This document shows, piece by piece, positions 1 through 13,000 of a DNA stretch of 64,000 bases (position 1 is the first letter of the stretch; every line of letters starts with the position of its first letter). Both the position numbers and the translations under genes were made by a program. The stretch is from Purshia tridentata (taxonomy: Eukaryota; Streptophyta; Magnoliopsida; Rosales; Rosaceae), in the NCBI GenBank assembly GCA_003254885.1, contig QANT01009189.1, positions 1 to 64,000 on the forward strand, given 5' to 3'. The notes under the pieces were generated by a model, which made no database searches, had not been told where the DNA came from, and saw only the letters and a program-made list of their open reading frames with translations.

Positions 1-467
1 AAATTAATGTAATAGCATGGATGTAATATATATATTATTGTAGTGGCATGTGAGGTAATATTTGTGAATTATAGTGTCATTTACTATATTATTATGTTTG
101 ACTTTTTAACTAGTACCTAATCTAAAATGCTATTAAATTTTGATACTTAAACTAAAAAATTATTAAAATTTGGTATTTAAAGTCAACTAACCTTTATTTA
201 TAACTATTTATCAGAATTATTGAAGATGGGAAGTATTGTTTTGTACCTCATACTTTCCAATTTTGGCTGTAAATCGTATTGTCTTTGACTCTGTTGGTCT
301 TGCTTGCTTGTGAACAATATTATATTTGGAAATATATATATATATATAATAGAGAAAAATTATAATAAAAATAGAAATCAAAAAAGAAAAAAAGAGAAGA
401 AAAGTTTTCTTATTCTGAAATATAAGACCGAGAGGCGAAGAGAGTAAAGAAACGCAGAGAGAGAGAG
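1..467. other. AT-rich upstream region of the ARM-repeat gene
   Basis: No gene is visible in this stretch. It is AT-rich, with a (TA)n run near 331-348 followed by purine-rich sequence that probably forms the 5' leader of the gene starting at 468. The leader ends in a short GA run directly before the ATG. No clear TATA box can be separated from the TA repeat. Confidence 0.5.
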
Positions 468-2889
468 ATGGGGGAGGAGCAAAACGCAGTAGCGGTGGAA
501 GAAGAAGCAGAAGCAGAAGCAAGAGAGGTGGCGGTAGTAGAGAAGGAGGAGATGTTAGAGACATGGAACCAGAGGAAGCAAACCCTTATTCTTGAAATCT
601 CCTCAAAGCTCATCCATGGTGATCTTGAGGCCAAGATTGAAGCCGCCAGAGATATCAGAAACTTGGTCAGAAAGTCTTCATCTTCTTCGTCTTCGTCTTC
701 GTCTTCGTCTGCGAAGACTCGCTCGAAGTTGGGTGCGGCAGGTGTTATACCGCCCTTGGTGTCGATGCTGCTCTCTCCAAACCCAGATGCTCGCCAAGTC
801 TCTCTCCTCGCTCTGCTCAACCTCGCAGTCCGCAACGACCGGTATGTATTTTTCTCTGCGTCTATTCCTTTGGATTTGTTTGTGTTTGTGTTTGTGTTTG
901 TGTTTATGTTTGTGTTTGGTTTGCTTGAGTTCTAATCATTGATGACTGTGAGTGAGTGACAATTTTATGCTTATTTTGTTCATGGCTTTTGTTAGCTTTG
1001 ACCTTATATGGTTGCTGGGAATTGGTAACAAGGGGAAAGAGTGATTTTTATTTTTTTTTGTGTTCTGGGATTGTTTTTTATTTTGTTGGAGATGAATTCA
1101 GTGATATGACATGGGTTTTCTGTTTTTCTTACATAGGTTGCTTTGTTTTGGATTATGATAACAAATTAGAAAAGGAAATTCTCACATATCTTAGCAATTA
1201 AATGGAGGGGATAAGGTGGTTTTATGTTTCCTTCCTTCTCCATTGATTTTTGGGATTCAGTATGATCCGTAGTTATCTATAATTATGTGGATTTTATGAC
1301 TTCTTTATTTAAGAGCTGAGGGAGAGGGAGTTGCGGAGGAAGAAATAGATGATAGTGAATTCGTCATCTGTTTAGTTACTTGGGAAGTTGGGGTTGGGCC
1401 AAAGAATTGATGCTAAAAAAAATCGTTACTTGAGGGAATAATGAGCTGTTTTCAGTCCAATTAAGACCCAGCTGGACCTTAAATCTTAATTCCTACCCTT
1501 TCTTATGGGGGATTTGTTATTTCTGCTGCAAAAAGAGCTGGAGTGTCCAAGCTTTGAAAATTTCTGTTGAATTTTTCTCTCTCTTGGTTTTGTTAGGAAC
1601 TTATGATAAAATATCTGATTGAAGGGTGAGGCTGTGAAGTTCAATGTTCATTTTAATTTTAATTTTCCGCTTTTCTTGTCTTACATTCTAAATATGAAAG
1701 TAGATATTTATATTATTGTTAATGGAGATCACTTGTTTCTCAAAGTTTGAATTATTTGTATTTCAGTGCTTTACAACTCCTCTCTTGATGCTGCACTAGC
1801 ATTCTGATACTGAAAAATCAGTCTTACAGTCGTTTTGTCATTTTTAATGTGAGGATTGTGCTTAACTGCTAATCATGTGAATTCACAGTGTGATAGGTGT
1901 GGATGCATTATTATATGTGAATTTTAAGTTCTCAGTAGTTCTGCAATTTTTTTGCTCAGTGGCCATTATCCTCATATTAGGTAATGGCTTTTACTAGTAT
2001 AATATTCAAATATTTTGTCAGTAATCAGTATTTTCCATTGGATCCTTGTTTGATGTTAATCAGAAACAAGGTCAAGATTGTGACAGCTGGAGCCATCCCC
2101 CCTCTTGTTGAGCTCCTCAAGTTTGAAAATGGTAGTTTAAGGGACTTAGCTACTGCAGCAATCTTAACACTCTCAGCTGCTGCACTGAACAAGCCAATCA
2201 TTGCAGCTTCTGGAGCTGCACCTCTCCTGGTTCAGATCCTCAGCTCTGGAAGTGTTCAAGGAAAAGTTGATGCTGTGACTGCCCTACACAATCTCTCCAC
2301 CTGCAAAGAGAACTCAACTGCTATTGTGGATGCTACGGCCGTTCCTCCTCTTATCAACCTCCTCAAAGAATGCAAAAGGTATTCCAAGTTTGCTGAAAAA
2401 ACTACTGCCCTTCTTGAAATCCTATCCAATTCTGAAGAAGGGCGTACTGCAATCTCAAACACAGATGGTGGGATATTAACCTTAGTTGAGACTGTTGAAG
2501 ATGGATCCCTTATCAGCACAGAACATGCGGTTGGAGCTTTGCTCTCTTTATGTCAGAGCTGCCGAGAAAAATACCGGGAACTCATTCTTAAAGAAGGTGC
2601 AGTTCCAGGGCTTCTGCGATTGACTGTAGATGGCACAGCTGAAGCTCGGGAGAGAGCACGTACACTGCTAGATTTGCTAAGAGATTCTCCCCAGGAAAAG
2701 AAATTGGCGTCCTCAGTTCTGGAGAGAATTGTTTATGACATTGCCACAAGGGTCGATGGAGCTGACAAAGCTGCAGAAACTGCAAAGAGGTTACTGGAAG
2801 ACATGGTTAAGAGGAGCATGGAGCATAGCATGAAGAGCATCCAGCAGAGAGCTGCATCTTGTACACCTTCCAATATTCAGTCTACATAA
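468..2889 (+). CDS. Armadillo-repeat protein (PUB/ARM family without a U-box)
   Basis: There are two exons, 468-841 and 2064-2889, joined by a 1.2-kb intron. The join restores the ARM motif AVRNDR-NKVKIV and gives 399 residues. The first about 30 residues are Glu/Ala-rich, and residues 70-81 are a serine run encoded by TCT/TCG triplets. From about residue 85 to 340 the protein is consecutive armadillo repeats with the usual GAIPPLVELL and LLNLS-type helices. It resembles the ARM half of plant U-box proteins such as PUB4 and the short Arabidopsis proteins At3g01400 and At5g58680, but no U-box is present. The likely role is protein-protein binding in the cytoplasm or nucleus, and no enzyme activity is suggested. 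The first in-frame ATG was chosen because it follows a GA-rich leader. The gene model is firm; the biological role is not known from sequence. Confidence 0.9.
874..917. repeat. (GTTTGT)n minisatellite in intron 1 of the ARM gene
   Basis: A run of near-perfect GTTTGT hexamers, with one GTTTAT variant, begins about 30 bases after the donor site. It lies in the intron and makes the false open frames that cross the splice site. Confidence 0.8.
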
Positions 2890-4329
2890 CGTATCTTTTT
2901 GGCTGTAGAAGTGTAAGTTCACAAAAAAATGGGTTAGAGTTTTAATCTGAATCTATGTATTTGTTTGGCCAGTTAAAACTCTGACCCAGCTAAATCACTC
3001 TCCATTTCTAGTTAGGAATCACTGGAGCTGAAATGTGGGATTAGAGTAGGGTGATCAATTGGCATTGTGGGTGCATTGTATATCTCAACTGTGATCGTGT
3101 ATATATAAAAATCACTCTGCTATTTTACTGCAAATTTCTTCTGATCACAAGTGATTTAATAAAGAAGTGGCTAGGTGGTAATCACATGTGCAACTTTTGA
3201 GATGGATGTTCCAAGTTTGAGATATACTCCTGGACCTCCTGGTTCATATGGCCGGCTGGATTGGAATCCATTCTGTGCTTTAGCTGAAGGACCTTATCTA
3301 TTGGTACCACATAAACCTTATCCACTATTAGCCATCAAAGGGTGAAACATCAATCGAATATTTTCATTTCTAGTCAAAAGTTCTCATAATGTTGCAACAT
3401 TTTGAGGGAGAATTTGCTACTGTCTCGGTCAGTAGTTAAAATGGTTGACATGTTTGGAGCCTAAAATGTGTCCATCAATTATTAATCTGCTTTGAATCGC
3501 AGACTGATGGTTGTTAGACTGCAGCAGCTAAAATTAAGTCTCTGACTAAATTGCCATCTCACTGCCAGAATTCATTATCATTATTAAACTATCTAATGGT
3601 GAGATTTGCACTAAAGACCATCAAGCTAATTACATTTTTGCCATTGTCGGTGTGTCTGTAGCTGCTCAGTGGTCACCTCCCCTTAATAAAAGCTGAACTA
3701 CTTTAAGCCGGCAATTATCTCGCGCGGGGTGCGCACTACGCCAAAGCTGTCATCTCCCTCCACGTAGTCTTGTCCTCCACTTGGAGACATCGTAAGCAGG
3801 CTAGTATGCGCAGTACGCCCATTGCGCAATTTAGGAATCAGCGTTATAGTTTAATCATCACACCCTGTATCCATCTTCTTTTTTGTGGTGGGGGTCAGTA
3901 TCCATCTTTTGACTAAACAAATCGCAGACTTTGAGAAATCTAGTTGCTCCGCCCAGCTCACAGTCACACCCATACATACTCACACACAGACCCGAAACAG
4001 AGAGAGAAGGGTGATGAAGCTTTCTTGCTGATTTTGCTTCGTCTTCATGTGAAACAGGAGGTAATCCTGACAAATCTTTAATTTTTTTCTGGGTCACTTA
4101 GTTTCTAGTTTTTGGTTCCGCACATTCCTTCAATTGGCAGATCTTGCAAACCCCACTTCAAATTAGTTTCAAGATCTGAAAATAAACAAGTCAAATCAAA
4201 TAAAACCTCATATTCCCAAACCCTATTAGTTGCTTTCTTTTGACTGTTTCTTCATTCTTGGGCGTTTGAGTTATCTGGGTAATTTTGAATTTTGGGTGGT
4301 TGTAGAATAACAAGCTTCTACTTCCAAAA
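2890..4329. other. Spacer with 3' end of the ARM gene and leader of the next gene
   Basis: No coding sequence is supported here. The first few hundred bases are AT-rich and probably hold the 3' UTR of the ARM gene. Near 3715-3835 there is a distinctly GC-rich patch rich in GCGC and GTGCGCA-type words. After about 3960 the sequence looks like a 5' leader, and a donor-like AGGTAATCC near 4058 plus a pyrimidine-rich tract before 4316 suggest a leader intron ending shortly before the ATG at 4330. Confidence 0.4.
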
Positions 4330-6030
4330 ATGTTGGGTCGGTCCTCATTTTCCAGAACTGGAAGCTTTCGGCCTGAGAATTTAGGCCCCAATGCCCTTGC
4401 CTTGATTGGAAACCTTTGCTTCACTCTGTTTGTGCTCGGAGTATTAATCTTTACCATTATTGCCGCCACATATGAACCTGAAGACCCTTTGTTTCACCCA
4501 TCAACTAAGATCACGACATTCCTCACATCCACATCCAATGCCACTTTCAAGTCCGATGACACTGTGGTTAGGACTGGTGAGAATTTTATGGCTCCCAATC
4601 AAACCGAATTGGGCTCCTTTATCAACATGACTGATGTTGCTAAAATATCAGAGGGTGACAACCCGACCAGTGATGCTTCTGATGGGGCATCTTCTGATTG
4701 TGAGGGTCCCATTGATTGCCGGGACCCGGAAGTGTTCCATTTGATGATGAGGGCCACCATAGAAAAGTTCAAGGATATTCATTTTTACCGTTTTGGGAAA
4801 CCGGTGAGGGGGTCGAATGATACCACTTGTGATATGGCTTGGCGGTTTAGGCCTAAGGAAGGGAAGACTGCTTCCATTTACAAGGATTATAGGAGGTTTA
4901 GTATTTTGAGGTCTGAAAATTGTAGTCTTAGTGTGGTTGATATTGGAGATTACCATACTGGAGTAAATGCAAGGAAGAGGAAGAAGAATCAGAAACCCGG
5001 GTTTGAGAAGGGGAAGCAAGAACAGGTTACTTCATTGCCAGTTGTCGGGGAGACTGTGAATGATACACTTCCGGTGGTTAAGTCTGAAGGTTCATTTAGT
5101 GATGGTAAGTACTTAATATATATGGGTGGCGGAGATAGGTGCAAGAGCATGAACCATTACTTGTGGAGTTTCTTGTGTGCTTTAGGTGAAGCCCAATACC
5201 TGAACCGAACTTTGGTTATGGATTTGAGTATTTGTCTGTCATCGATTTACACTACATCGAATCAAGATGAGGAAGGCAAAGATTTCAGGTTTTACTTTGA
5301 TTTTGAGCATTTAAGAGAGTCTGCATCTGTATTAGACTCGGTGCAGTTTTGGTCAGATTGGAATAAATGGCAGAAGAAAGATGGGTTGAATCTTCATCTT
5401 GTGGAGGATTATAGGGTCACACCTATGAAACTTAATGGAGTCAAGGATTCTTTGATTATGAGAAAGTTTGGGTCTGTGGAGCCAGACAACTATTGGTATA
5501 GGGTGTGTGAAGGGGAGACAGAGTCCGTTGTTCAACGACCGTGGCATTTGATATGGAAATCAAGAAGGTTAATGGATATAGTGTCTGGAATTGCATCAAG
5601 ATTGAACTGGGATTATGACTCTCTGCATATTGAGAGGGGAGAGAAGGCAAAGAACACGGAGCTTTGGCCTAACCTTGCTGCAGATACTTCACCTAATGCG
5701 CTTCTCTCAACCCTTCAGGACAAGATTGAAGACGGGAGGAACCTCTACATTGCAACGAATGAACCGGATATATCTTTCTTCGACCCTTTGAAAGACAAGT
5801 ATACCACTCATTTCCTTGATGAGTACAAGGATCTTTGGGAAGAAAACAGCGACTGGTTCCTTGAAACCAGAAAGCTTAATAATGGAATTCCAGTTGAATT
5901 TGATGGTTACATGAGGGTTTCAGTTGACACAGAAGTGTTCTTGAGAGGGAAAAAGCAGGTAGAAACATTCAATGATCTCACCAATGATTGCAAGGATGGT
6001 ATCAACACTTGCAATACTGCGGCCAGCTAA
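4330..6030 (+). CDS. Golgi-type single-pass membrane protein, At2g04280/At4g12700 family
   Basis: A single uninterrupted frame of 566 residues. A short cytosolic tail is followed by one hydrophobic segment at about residues 24-46, then a lumenal region with several N-X-S/T sites, the topology of a type II Golgi enzyme. From about residue 260 the protein has a conserved core with GGGDRCKSMNHYLWSF, LNRTLVMDL and a later RRLMDIVSGI segment, reminiscent of plant O-fucosyltransferase-like proteins. The closest relatives I recall are Arabidopsis At2g04280 and At4g12700, annotated without a proven reaction and found in Golgi proteomes. The start is the first ATG and directly precedes the membrane anchor. 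It is convergent with the RNase E gene that follows, the same pairing as At2g04280 and At2g04270. Family membership is fairly sure; glycosyltransferase activity is inference. Confidence 0.85.
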   Translation: MLGRSSFSRTGSFRPENLGPNALALIGNLCFTLFVLGVLIFTIIAATYEPEDPLFHPSTKITTFLTSTSNATFKSDDTVVRTGENFMAPNQTELGSFINMTDVAKISEGDNPTSDASDGASSDCEGPIDCRDPEVFHLMMRATIEKFKDIHFYRFGKPVRGSNDTTCDMAWRFRPKEGKTASIYKDYRRFSILRSENCSLSVVDIGDYHTGVNARKRKKNQKPGFEKGKQEQVTSLPVVGETVNDTLPVVKSEGSFSDGKYLIYMGGGDRCKSMNHYLWSFLCALGEAQYLNRTLVMDLSICLSSIYTTSNQDEEGKDFRFYFDFEHLRESASVLDSVQFWSDWNKWQKKDGLNLHLVEDYRVTPMKLNGVKDSLIMRKFGSVEPDNYWYRVCEGETESVVQRPWHLIWKSRRLMDIVSGIASRLNWDYDSLHIERGEKAKNTELWPNLAADTSPNALLSTLQDKIEDGRNLYIATNEPDISFFDPLKDKYTTHFLDEYKDLWEENSDWFLETRKLNNGIPVEFDGYMRVSVDTEVFLRGKKQVETFNDLTNDCKDGINTCNTAAS

Positions 6031-7028
6031 TTCCTAAACATGAGGTTTGAGACTTTGCCATTTGCTAGCTTGCAAATACCCACGTGTACTATTTAGCTAT
6101 TTTATGTGTTGCATTTGACAAATTGTAAGCCTTGAATGATAGTTTTAGCATTAAGTAGCGTTGTCATGAGTTTTGTACTTGTAGAAAAGCAACTATCAAT
6201 ATTTCATCACTTTAAATTGTCGTCTTAAGGTGAACTTTGGTTTTGTTTGATGTCAAATCTCTATGTATTGAATCATGGTCACTTTTTCAGTGTGGAATTG
6301 GCTTCCCAAATCTTCTCATGATTGCGCTTTTTTGGATCATTTTAAGATTGTTTATTTTGCTCTATGAACCAAATGGATAAATAGTTTATATCTTTTTTAG
6401 TCCTCGATAATCGATTTTATTTGGCAACAATAGAAATCACTGTTTTAATGGTGACGGGTGAGCACCAGATAGTAAATGTCGTCATCAACAATTTAGTCTC
6501 CTTGATAATATTCGGACAATATTGCAATCCAACTTGTGTTTATTTGAAAAGGAATTTAGCTGAGTAAGCTGGCTATACATTGCAACCAACACATGAACAC
6601 AATTATCATGGAGCGCAGGCTTGATAAATTGGTGGCTTATACCAATTTTATTAAATTATTAGAGTGGTGCTTGAAATACTCGTTCCGATGAACAAAGTAA
6701 AAGAATTTCCCACAAGCCAACAGATTGCTTATGAAATTTGCTACTTCGTATTATTTGGGAATATAAATAGTTCTCTATAACAAAATTACTTGGCCTAGCA
6801 TTAATACAATGTGAACTAAGTAGTTCTGAAGTACAAATTGGGTAGACCAACTGACCCAAGTAAATTAGAGGCAACTATCAACAAAATGCCATCAAGTGAA
6901 ACAGGTCAATGCCAACCTTCTCTTTTCCCTCCTCTACATTCTTCTCTGATATAATAACATAAAAATAAAAAAATTGAAAAAGAACCGTTCTCTGTATACA
7001 AAAATAAAACACATCAATCTGGCTAATA
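6031..7028. other. Convergent 3' spacer
   Basis: This stretch lies between two convergent genes. It is AT-rich, has no supported coding sequence, and should hold both 3' UTRs and polyadenylation signals. No repeat or mobile element is recognised. Confidence 0.4.
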
Positions 7029-10000
7029 TCATTTCCGACCGGTCTTCCACTTTTTGACTGGAAAGAGGGTCACCGTTTTGGCAGGATTGTTAGTTCTGGC
7101 TTCTGTAGATCGTAACATGGAAATGGTGACTTTCTGCAGATCTTTGTGTGCCTTTCCATCTGAAAATGGTTTCACCTCAAATGCACCCCTAGTGAAACCT
7201 CTAGCAACCTGAAGGATTACACCTCTGACAATCAGTGATTATCAATGCAAAATCAATGAGAGTGAGTGAATCCATTACCCAAATATGTATGAATGAGCTT
7301 CAAAGCACAGGTCAAGCAAGTTTGGGTCATGTTTGCTACTGGAATTAATAAAGCAAAAGTTTCTCCTAGCAACTTAAATATCAATTTAATTTGTTTCATG
7401 GACAAAACAACATAGCTACTGTTTAACTGTTATTCATTTATGCACATAGCCAATTTACATAACAGGGCAGTGTCAGTGGAATCATTCATACCATCCTAAT
7501 CTTGAATAGAAACTCCAGAATTTGAATCAAGATTCAAAATACCCCACTGATTGTACATACCTTTAGTAGAATCCAAACTTTGAGGGAACTACTCAAAACA
7601 GCAAGTCTTGTCCTTTTCCCAGAAGTTAAGTACTCACACATGTGATGGTCAACTCTCAGAATAAATTTTGGCCAGGATTTGGGGTTCTCTGGGTCCGGTT
7701 TCTGTTCCATCATTGCCTGATAAAAGTTCCAAATAGTAATTTTTTATATTTAAAAAGGCACAATAAAAATTGGAAGAATTGAAATTACAAGGAATTACTT
7801 GCTAGGTAAGATTCTAAAGCCGGCTTGCAGAATTCAATTTGGGAAAGAAACAAATTTCCAACCATTTTGGAATTTATAAAAAAGGAAATTAACAACAAAT
7901 TTCTTTCTGTAAAAATTATACCCGATTTCATGTTCTGGTTCTTCCCAAGTGTTTTTGGTGCTTCATCTTTCAGATTTATATGTATACAAAGCAATGTCTA
8001 ATAGTCTAATACTTCACTTACAAGTAAACGGGAAATCTCTTGTTCAATTTTGGAGAAGGAGGTCTCTAATGCTTCAACTCTCCCAGTGGCATGACAGCAA
8101 GTGCATGGTTCACTAATCATAAATGTCACACTAGGTCTTACCTGTCAAACATGATGCCATTATTCATCAAATAAAAGAATAAAACTCAATTGAGCTCATC
8201 AAGCATTGTGCCAACAATATATATAAATCTTCTGAGGATTTCACGTTGCCCGTGATATAAATTTCTGAATATTAGATGATTTAAGTATGTATTTGTAATT
8301 TCAAGCAACTTTCTAACCAATCACAAATAGTTGGGACATCGCTTATTGCAAATCTTTCCAAACCTATTTTCATATTGCTCATTAAAGCGTTGTCCAAAAC
8401 TATTTCAAAGCTTTTTTTTAATAAAAAAATATTGCTCATTAATAGTTTCATGAAAATTGAAGGAAGGGGAAAATTGTGAATCACAATAATGCAACATACT
8501 CGCTTTCTTGTTATTTCCATAAGTCCATGCCTAGACAGTTCAGAGACTTTAACCATAGATCTGTCTCTCTCAACTGCCTTCTTGCCTTCTTCATAGACCA
8601 ATCTCTTATTTGCTGAAAATAAGGTAGTGTCAAATAGAATTCATAAATGAATATTGAAGTTCTCAAAATAAATTAAACAATTTCAGGAATCCCTTTTTTC
8701 ATACAAACATGAAGTTCTCTAAATTGCTTTCAAGCTGACCCACTCAATTACGTCTACCAAACCTTTTGGAAGGAATCCAAGACCACATAGCATGCCTTGG
8801 AAGTTTCAAAAAAAAAAATGAGGCAACCTCAAATATCTACTTTGTTTTTACGTATATTGTAGCAAATCTAGTGTGCACGTTGGTGTTACAGCATCCAACG
8901 TATGTTACCAGCAGAGCCATATCACTGTTGATTGGGCATTTCCATAGTCTTGTAGTTCAAGCCTGCCTCAGTTTATAACCTTAAGGGCACGTGCCTGACA
9001 GGCTGATATGTGCTATCTCTACAAATGAATGTGAATAATTATTATATCGATCCTAGAGTGGAACGGAATTAGGCTGAAGCTCAATAGGCCAAGTAAAGTT
9101 CAACCCATTGCAAACAAACCCATGGGGCATGCACAAATATATATGAATCATGCATTTCAACACCCAAAAGAGAGGGAGAGACTTTGACTTACATTCATCT
9201 GCCATGTCAATGAAATCTACCACAATTATGCCGCCAATATCTCTCAGTCGTAACTCCCTTGCAATCTGAAACACATTATTCTCTATCAAACAAGTACTGC
9301 AAAGCTTAAAGAAATAAATCAAAAAATAGAAGAATCTTTCTTAAACCATCCCAACGTGGAAGGGGAGAGCTGAGCATCTCCAATCCTAGTGTTGAGTGGA
9401 ATAGTCCCATGTTACTTAGGTACCTTTGGGATGCAGTGATTAAACATGAGTATCCTCTCCTTGTAAGTTGGTTTTCAAGGATGAGTTCTACCTATGGGTA
9501 TAACATGATATCTAAGAATTTGTACTGTGGGGATGGGTCTATCAGCTATCATTTGAGATAGAAGAAAACTACATAGGGCTAACATCAGTTTACTAAGTTG
9601 CTCATCTCTGCAAGGAAAACCATGTCCAAAAGTGTTAATAAGAAAGAGTTCCACATCTAGCATACTTGTTTGGCAGCTGCAAGGTTGACTTCCAAAATAG
9701 CCTTCTCCTGTGAAGTTCCCTGACCAAACATCCCATGTCCCCCATTCACATCAATAGAGACTAATGCCTCAGTTTGCTCAATCACTAGAGAACCCCCGTT
9801 AGCAAGTGCAACCCTGTAAGGCAAGAGATGTAACGAACATCAACAAAACTACTCAACTAAGCCTTCTTTCCCCAACCAAAAAGAAAAAGGAAAGGAAGAA
9901 TCTACTTTTAAGTTCAGAACAATAGACCTTGTAGCCAGAAATAACAAAGAAACAGTTAGAAATGAATTCATTCACAAATATTTTACAAATTGAGGGAAAG

Positions 10001-13000
10001 ATAGACTGCATCACTTAATATATGAGGGACATGATAAGTAAGGCTCCCCCTTTCATATTCTAATCTTTCACTAATTTCAAGACTAGTTGAGAGCTTCAAG
10101 ATATTCTGAATTTTCAAATCCCACTTTCAATACTTGGTTTCTCGTGTTAAAGATTGATTATCAGGGTGTCATTAACTTGGAGTGACAAAGTAACTGCAGG
10201 AAACTGCTCTGCAAGTGTTAAATCTTTAAAAACAAAATAAAGAAGATTTTTTATTGCATCTTTACTGGCCACAACATCTATGGACTTGAGCGGCATCCCA
10301 CAGAACAAAGATTGCCATAAGTTATATCTTTAACCTCTTATCACAATCCTTAATTTGTGTGGAACCTCATGTTCAGCATAATCAGGCTCAATTCAGAACC
10401 TAGGCTATTTTCCTATAAAGGTTCAATGAAGCACCATGAAGCAATTACTAAGAAGTGGCTTAATATGCATCTTCAGAGCTAGAAAATGTGACAACTGACA
10501 ACATAAGCAATATTGACTACCCTCACCTTTTACTGAGCATATTGTTGATCTCTTCTTCGATGTTAAATTCATCAAAAAGAGGAATTCTTTTATTGTATAA
10601 CTCAACTCGATCACAAAGATCAGGGGCAATCTCCTGAAGGTAATTAGTAACCTGGAAAGTGTATTAAAAGTTGACCCTTAGTATTTCATAGCAAAATAAT
10701 AAAATTGACTGCTTATCAAACAAAATAAAATTAAGTGACTAGACTGTTGCAATTAAAGAAGAATAAATCTCATCAGAGATATAAAAGAAATTAATTGTAG
10801 ACAACTAGAAGTCTGGAACCATATTATGCTTTTCCAAAACCATCTTCTCAGCTCTATTATTTAACAGATACAGCAATTACAATGTTCACCTCACTAAGAC
10901 TCCATAGAAATGGAAAGAAAAATGCAACCAGACATGCACTCACACACAAACCTCCCATCCCCAAAACTTCATGCACAATTCCAATCTACCAAAAAATAGT
11001 CTTCTCTGATAGTTTATGTCATACCTCATGATATGTCCTTGGAGAGTCAACTACCATTTTCTCAACCTGAATTATCCATAATAAAGAGTGCAATTAGGGG
11101 ATAAGACTATATGAGATTCTTCAAAAAAATTTATGTAAAGCAAATCATGAAAATGAAACAAGCAATTGACAGAATGACTTTGTTATAAATGATAGAAAGT
11201 CACCGTCTCATTAAAATAATCCTGGACAACTGAGAGCGTCTGACCCATTGCCCGATGCAGAATGACAGGAATTGCCCCTTCCACACCTTCATCAGCAGCA
11301 AGAGCTGCAGATTTTGCATGTTCCATAATATTTTTCCAAGTTGAAAGCAAACCTTCCAAATCCTTTTGCAGTTCCTCAAAAGAATGACCAGCAGCTACAG
11401 TCCTTACAGTCAGACCAAAACCCAGAGGCTGCAAACTTTTTGCTATGACTTTCAATCGTGTACGCTCAACACCACCGATTTTTTTTGAGATTCCAATTCT
11501 ATCACAACGAGTTATTAATATCTGCAAGCCAGGGGACTCAGAGGTGTTGATATATTCGTAAAAATAAATAATAAGAAGTAGCCAGAATTTTAATAAAGGG
11601 ACGAAGGGTGAATCTCAACATACCCAGAATCTGCTCTTTAATTTTGGATATGCAGTCAGTGTGGGACCTTTTGAACCCAACCCCTCTTTGACAACTTGTA
11701 CAATAACTTTAGTGCCTTTCTGAACTCGGGCCCACTTATTCTCATTAGTGACAGTATTTGTATCATTCTTCTTATTTTGGAGGTAAGCCACTTCAGAATT
11801 GCTAGAACCATTTATGGCAACAGGAATAGCACTAGTTTGACCTTCAAGATAATCAGCTTTTACCTCACCATAATCGAGGATACTACCATTCACGTTTTCC
11901 TTAACAACATCTGAAACATCAAATTCATCCTCAATCTCATGCTCCTCATCATCATTGTGCATTGATTTAAAAAAGTCATCCAGAGAGCTGATTTCAGTGA
12001 CGTCATCAGTCACTTCAACATCAGGTGACATGCGTTCATTTTCATAGGCAGTAACATGATCTTCAAACATATAACTGTTGGCTTCCATTTTCTTTGTCCT
12101 ACGGAATGGCGGGAATACAAATGGTTCTCTGTTTTGTTTGATGTCCATTAGAGAGGGTCTAGAATTCCCAATATTTACAAATGCACCACCCATATGGGGG
12201 ACAAGTTTCGTAACCACCCCTAGATACACACTATCACACTGCACAGTGCTTTTAACCGGTTCCAGTAGTAACTCAACCAATTTCCCATATTCCAGTAGAG
12301 CTATCCTTTGCATAGTACATATAGAAGAATTAATAAGTATAATGGTAGAAACAGGTTCCTTCAAAATTAGATCACTCCTTTCTTCAGACAACAATTTTCC
12401 TGTATCATCCAAATTTGTCACACCATCTTTTATGTTGTCATTACTTTGGGACATATCAGACCCCACCTTATCCTTGGGCACTAGAAAGAAGAGAGGTGAT
12501 TGGAGTAGCCAGGGTTCCTCAATAGGACCATGTCTTTCAGTTGAAAAACTATTAGAAAGTGCGCCCCCCTGACTGGTATTCACTGTATGGTCACCAGCAG
12601 AGTCCACATTATCCTCCATAGAATCATCTAAGAATGGGTTCAACTCTATTATGTCACTATTAGAAATTAAGCCCTTGCGAGTATCTCTTGTTGTAAGTTC
12701 ACTATCAGAGTATAACCTTCCCTTCTCCATAAGGATATTTAAGACTGGTTTTGACTCTATTACATCACTTCTAAGGTAATTCATACTGTCATCTTCATCT
12801 GTCAAAGCACTGGAAGTATTTGAGTGTTCAGAAACATTTCAAGGAAGGAGATTGCATATACAAAGGCATCAAGATGAAGATTTACCTCTAGATGGAGCTG
12901 AGAGTGAAGGTTGTATAGGAAAATATGCCTCCTCTATCCATGACCCCCACGAACGAATTGGAGACATTGCAGTATCAGTCCTCATCCATGAATCTCTCAC

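Noticed and set aside
410-835. Minus-strand open frame of 141 codons opposite the ARM gene
   Set aside because: It is the shadow of exon 1; its low-complexity Asp/Glu run is the antisense of the TCT/TCG serine repeat.
12078-12572. Plus-strand open frame of 164 codons
   Set aside because: It lies opposite the large RNE exon 5, which has clear homology and phase; this frame shows no family features.
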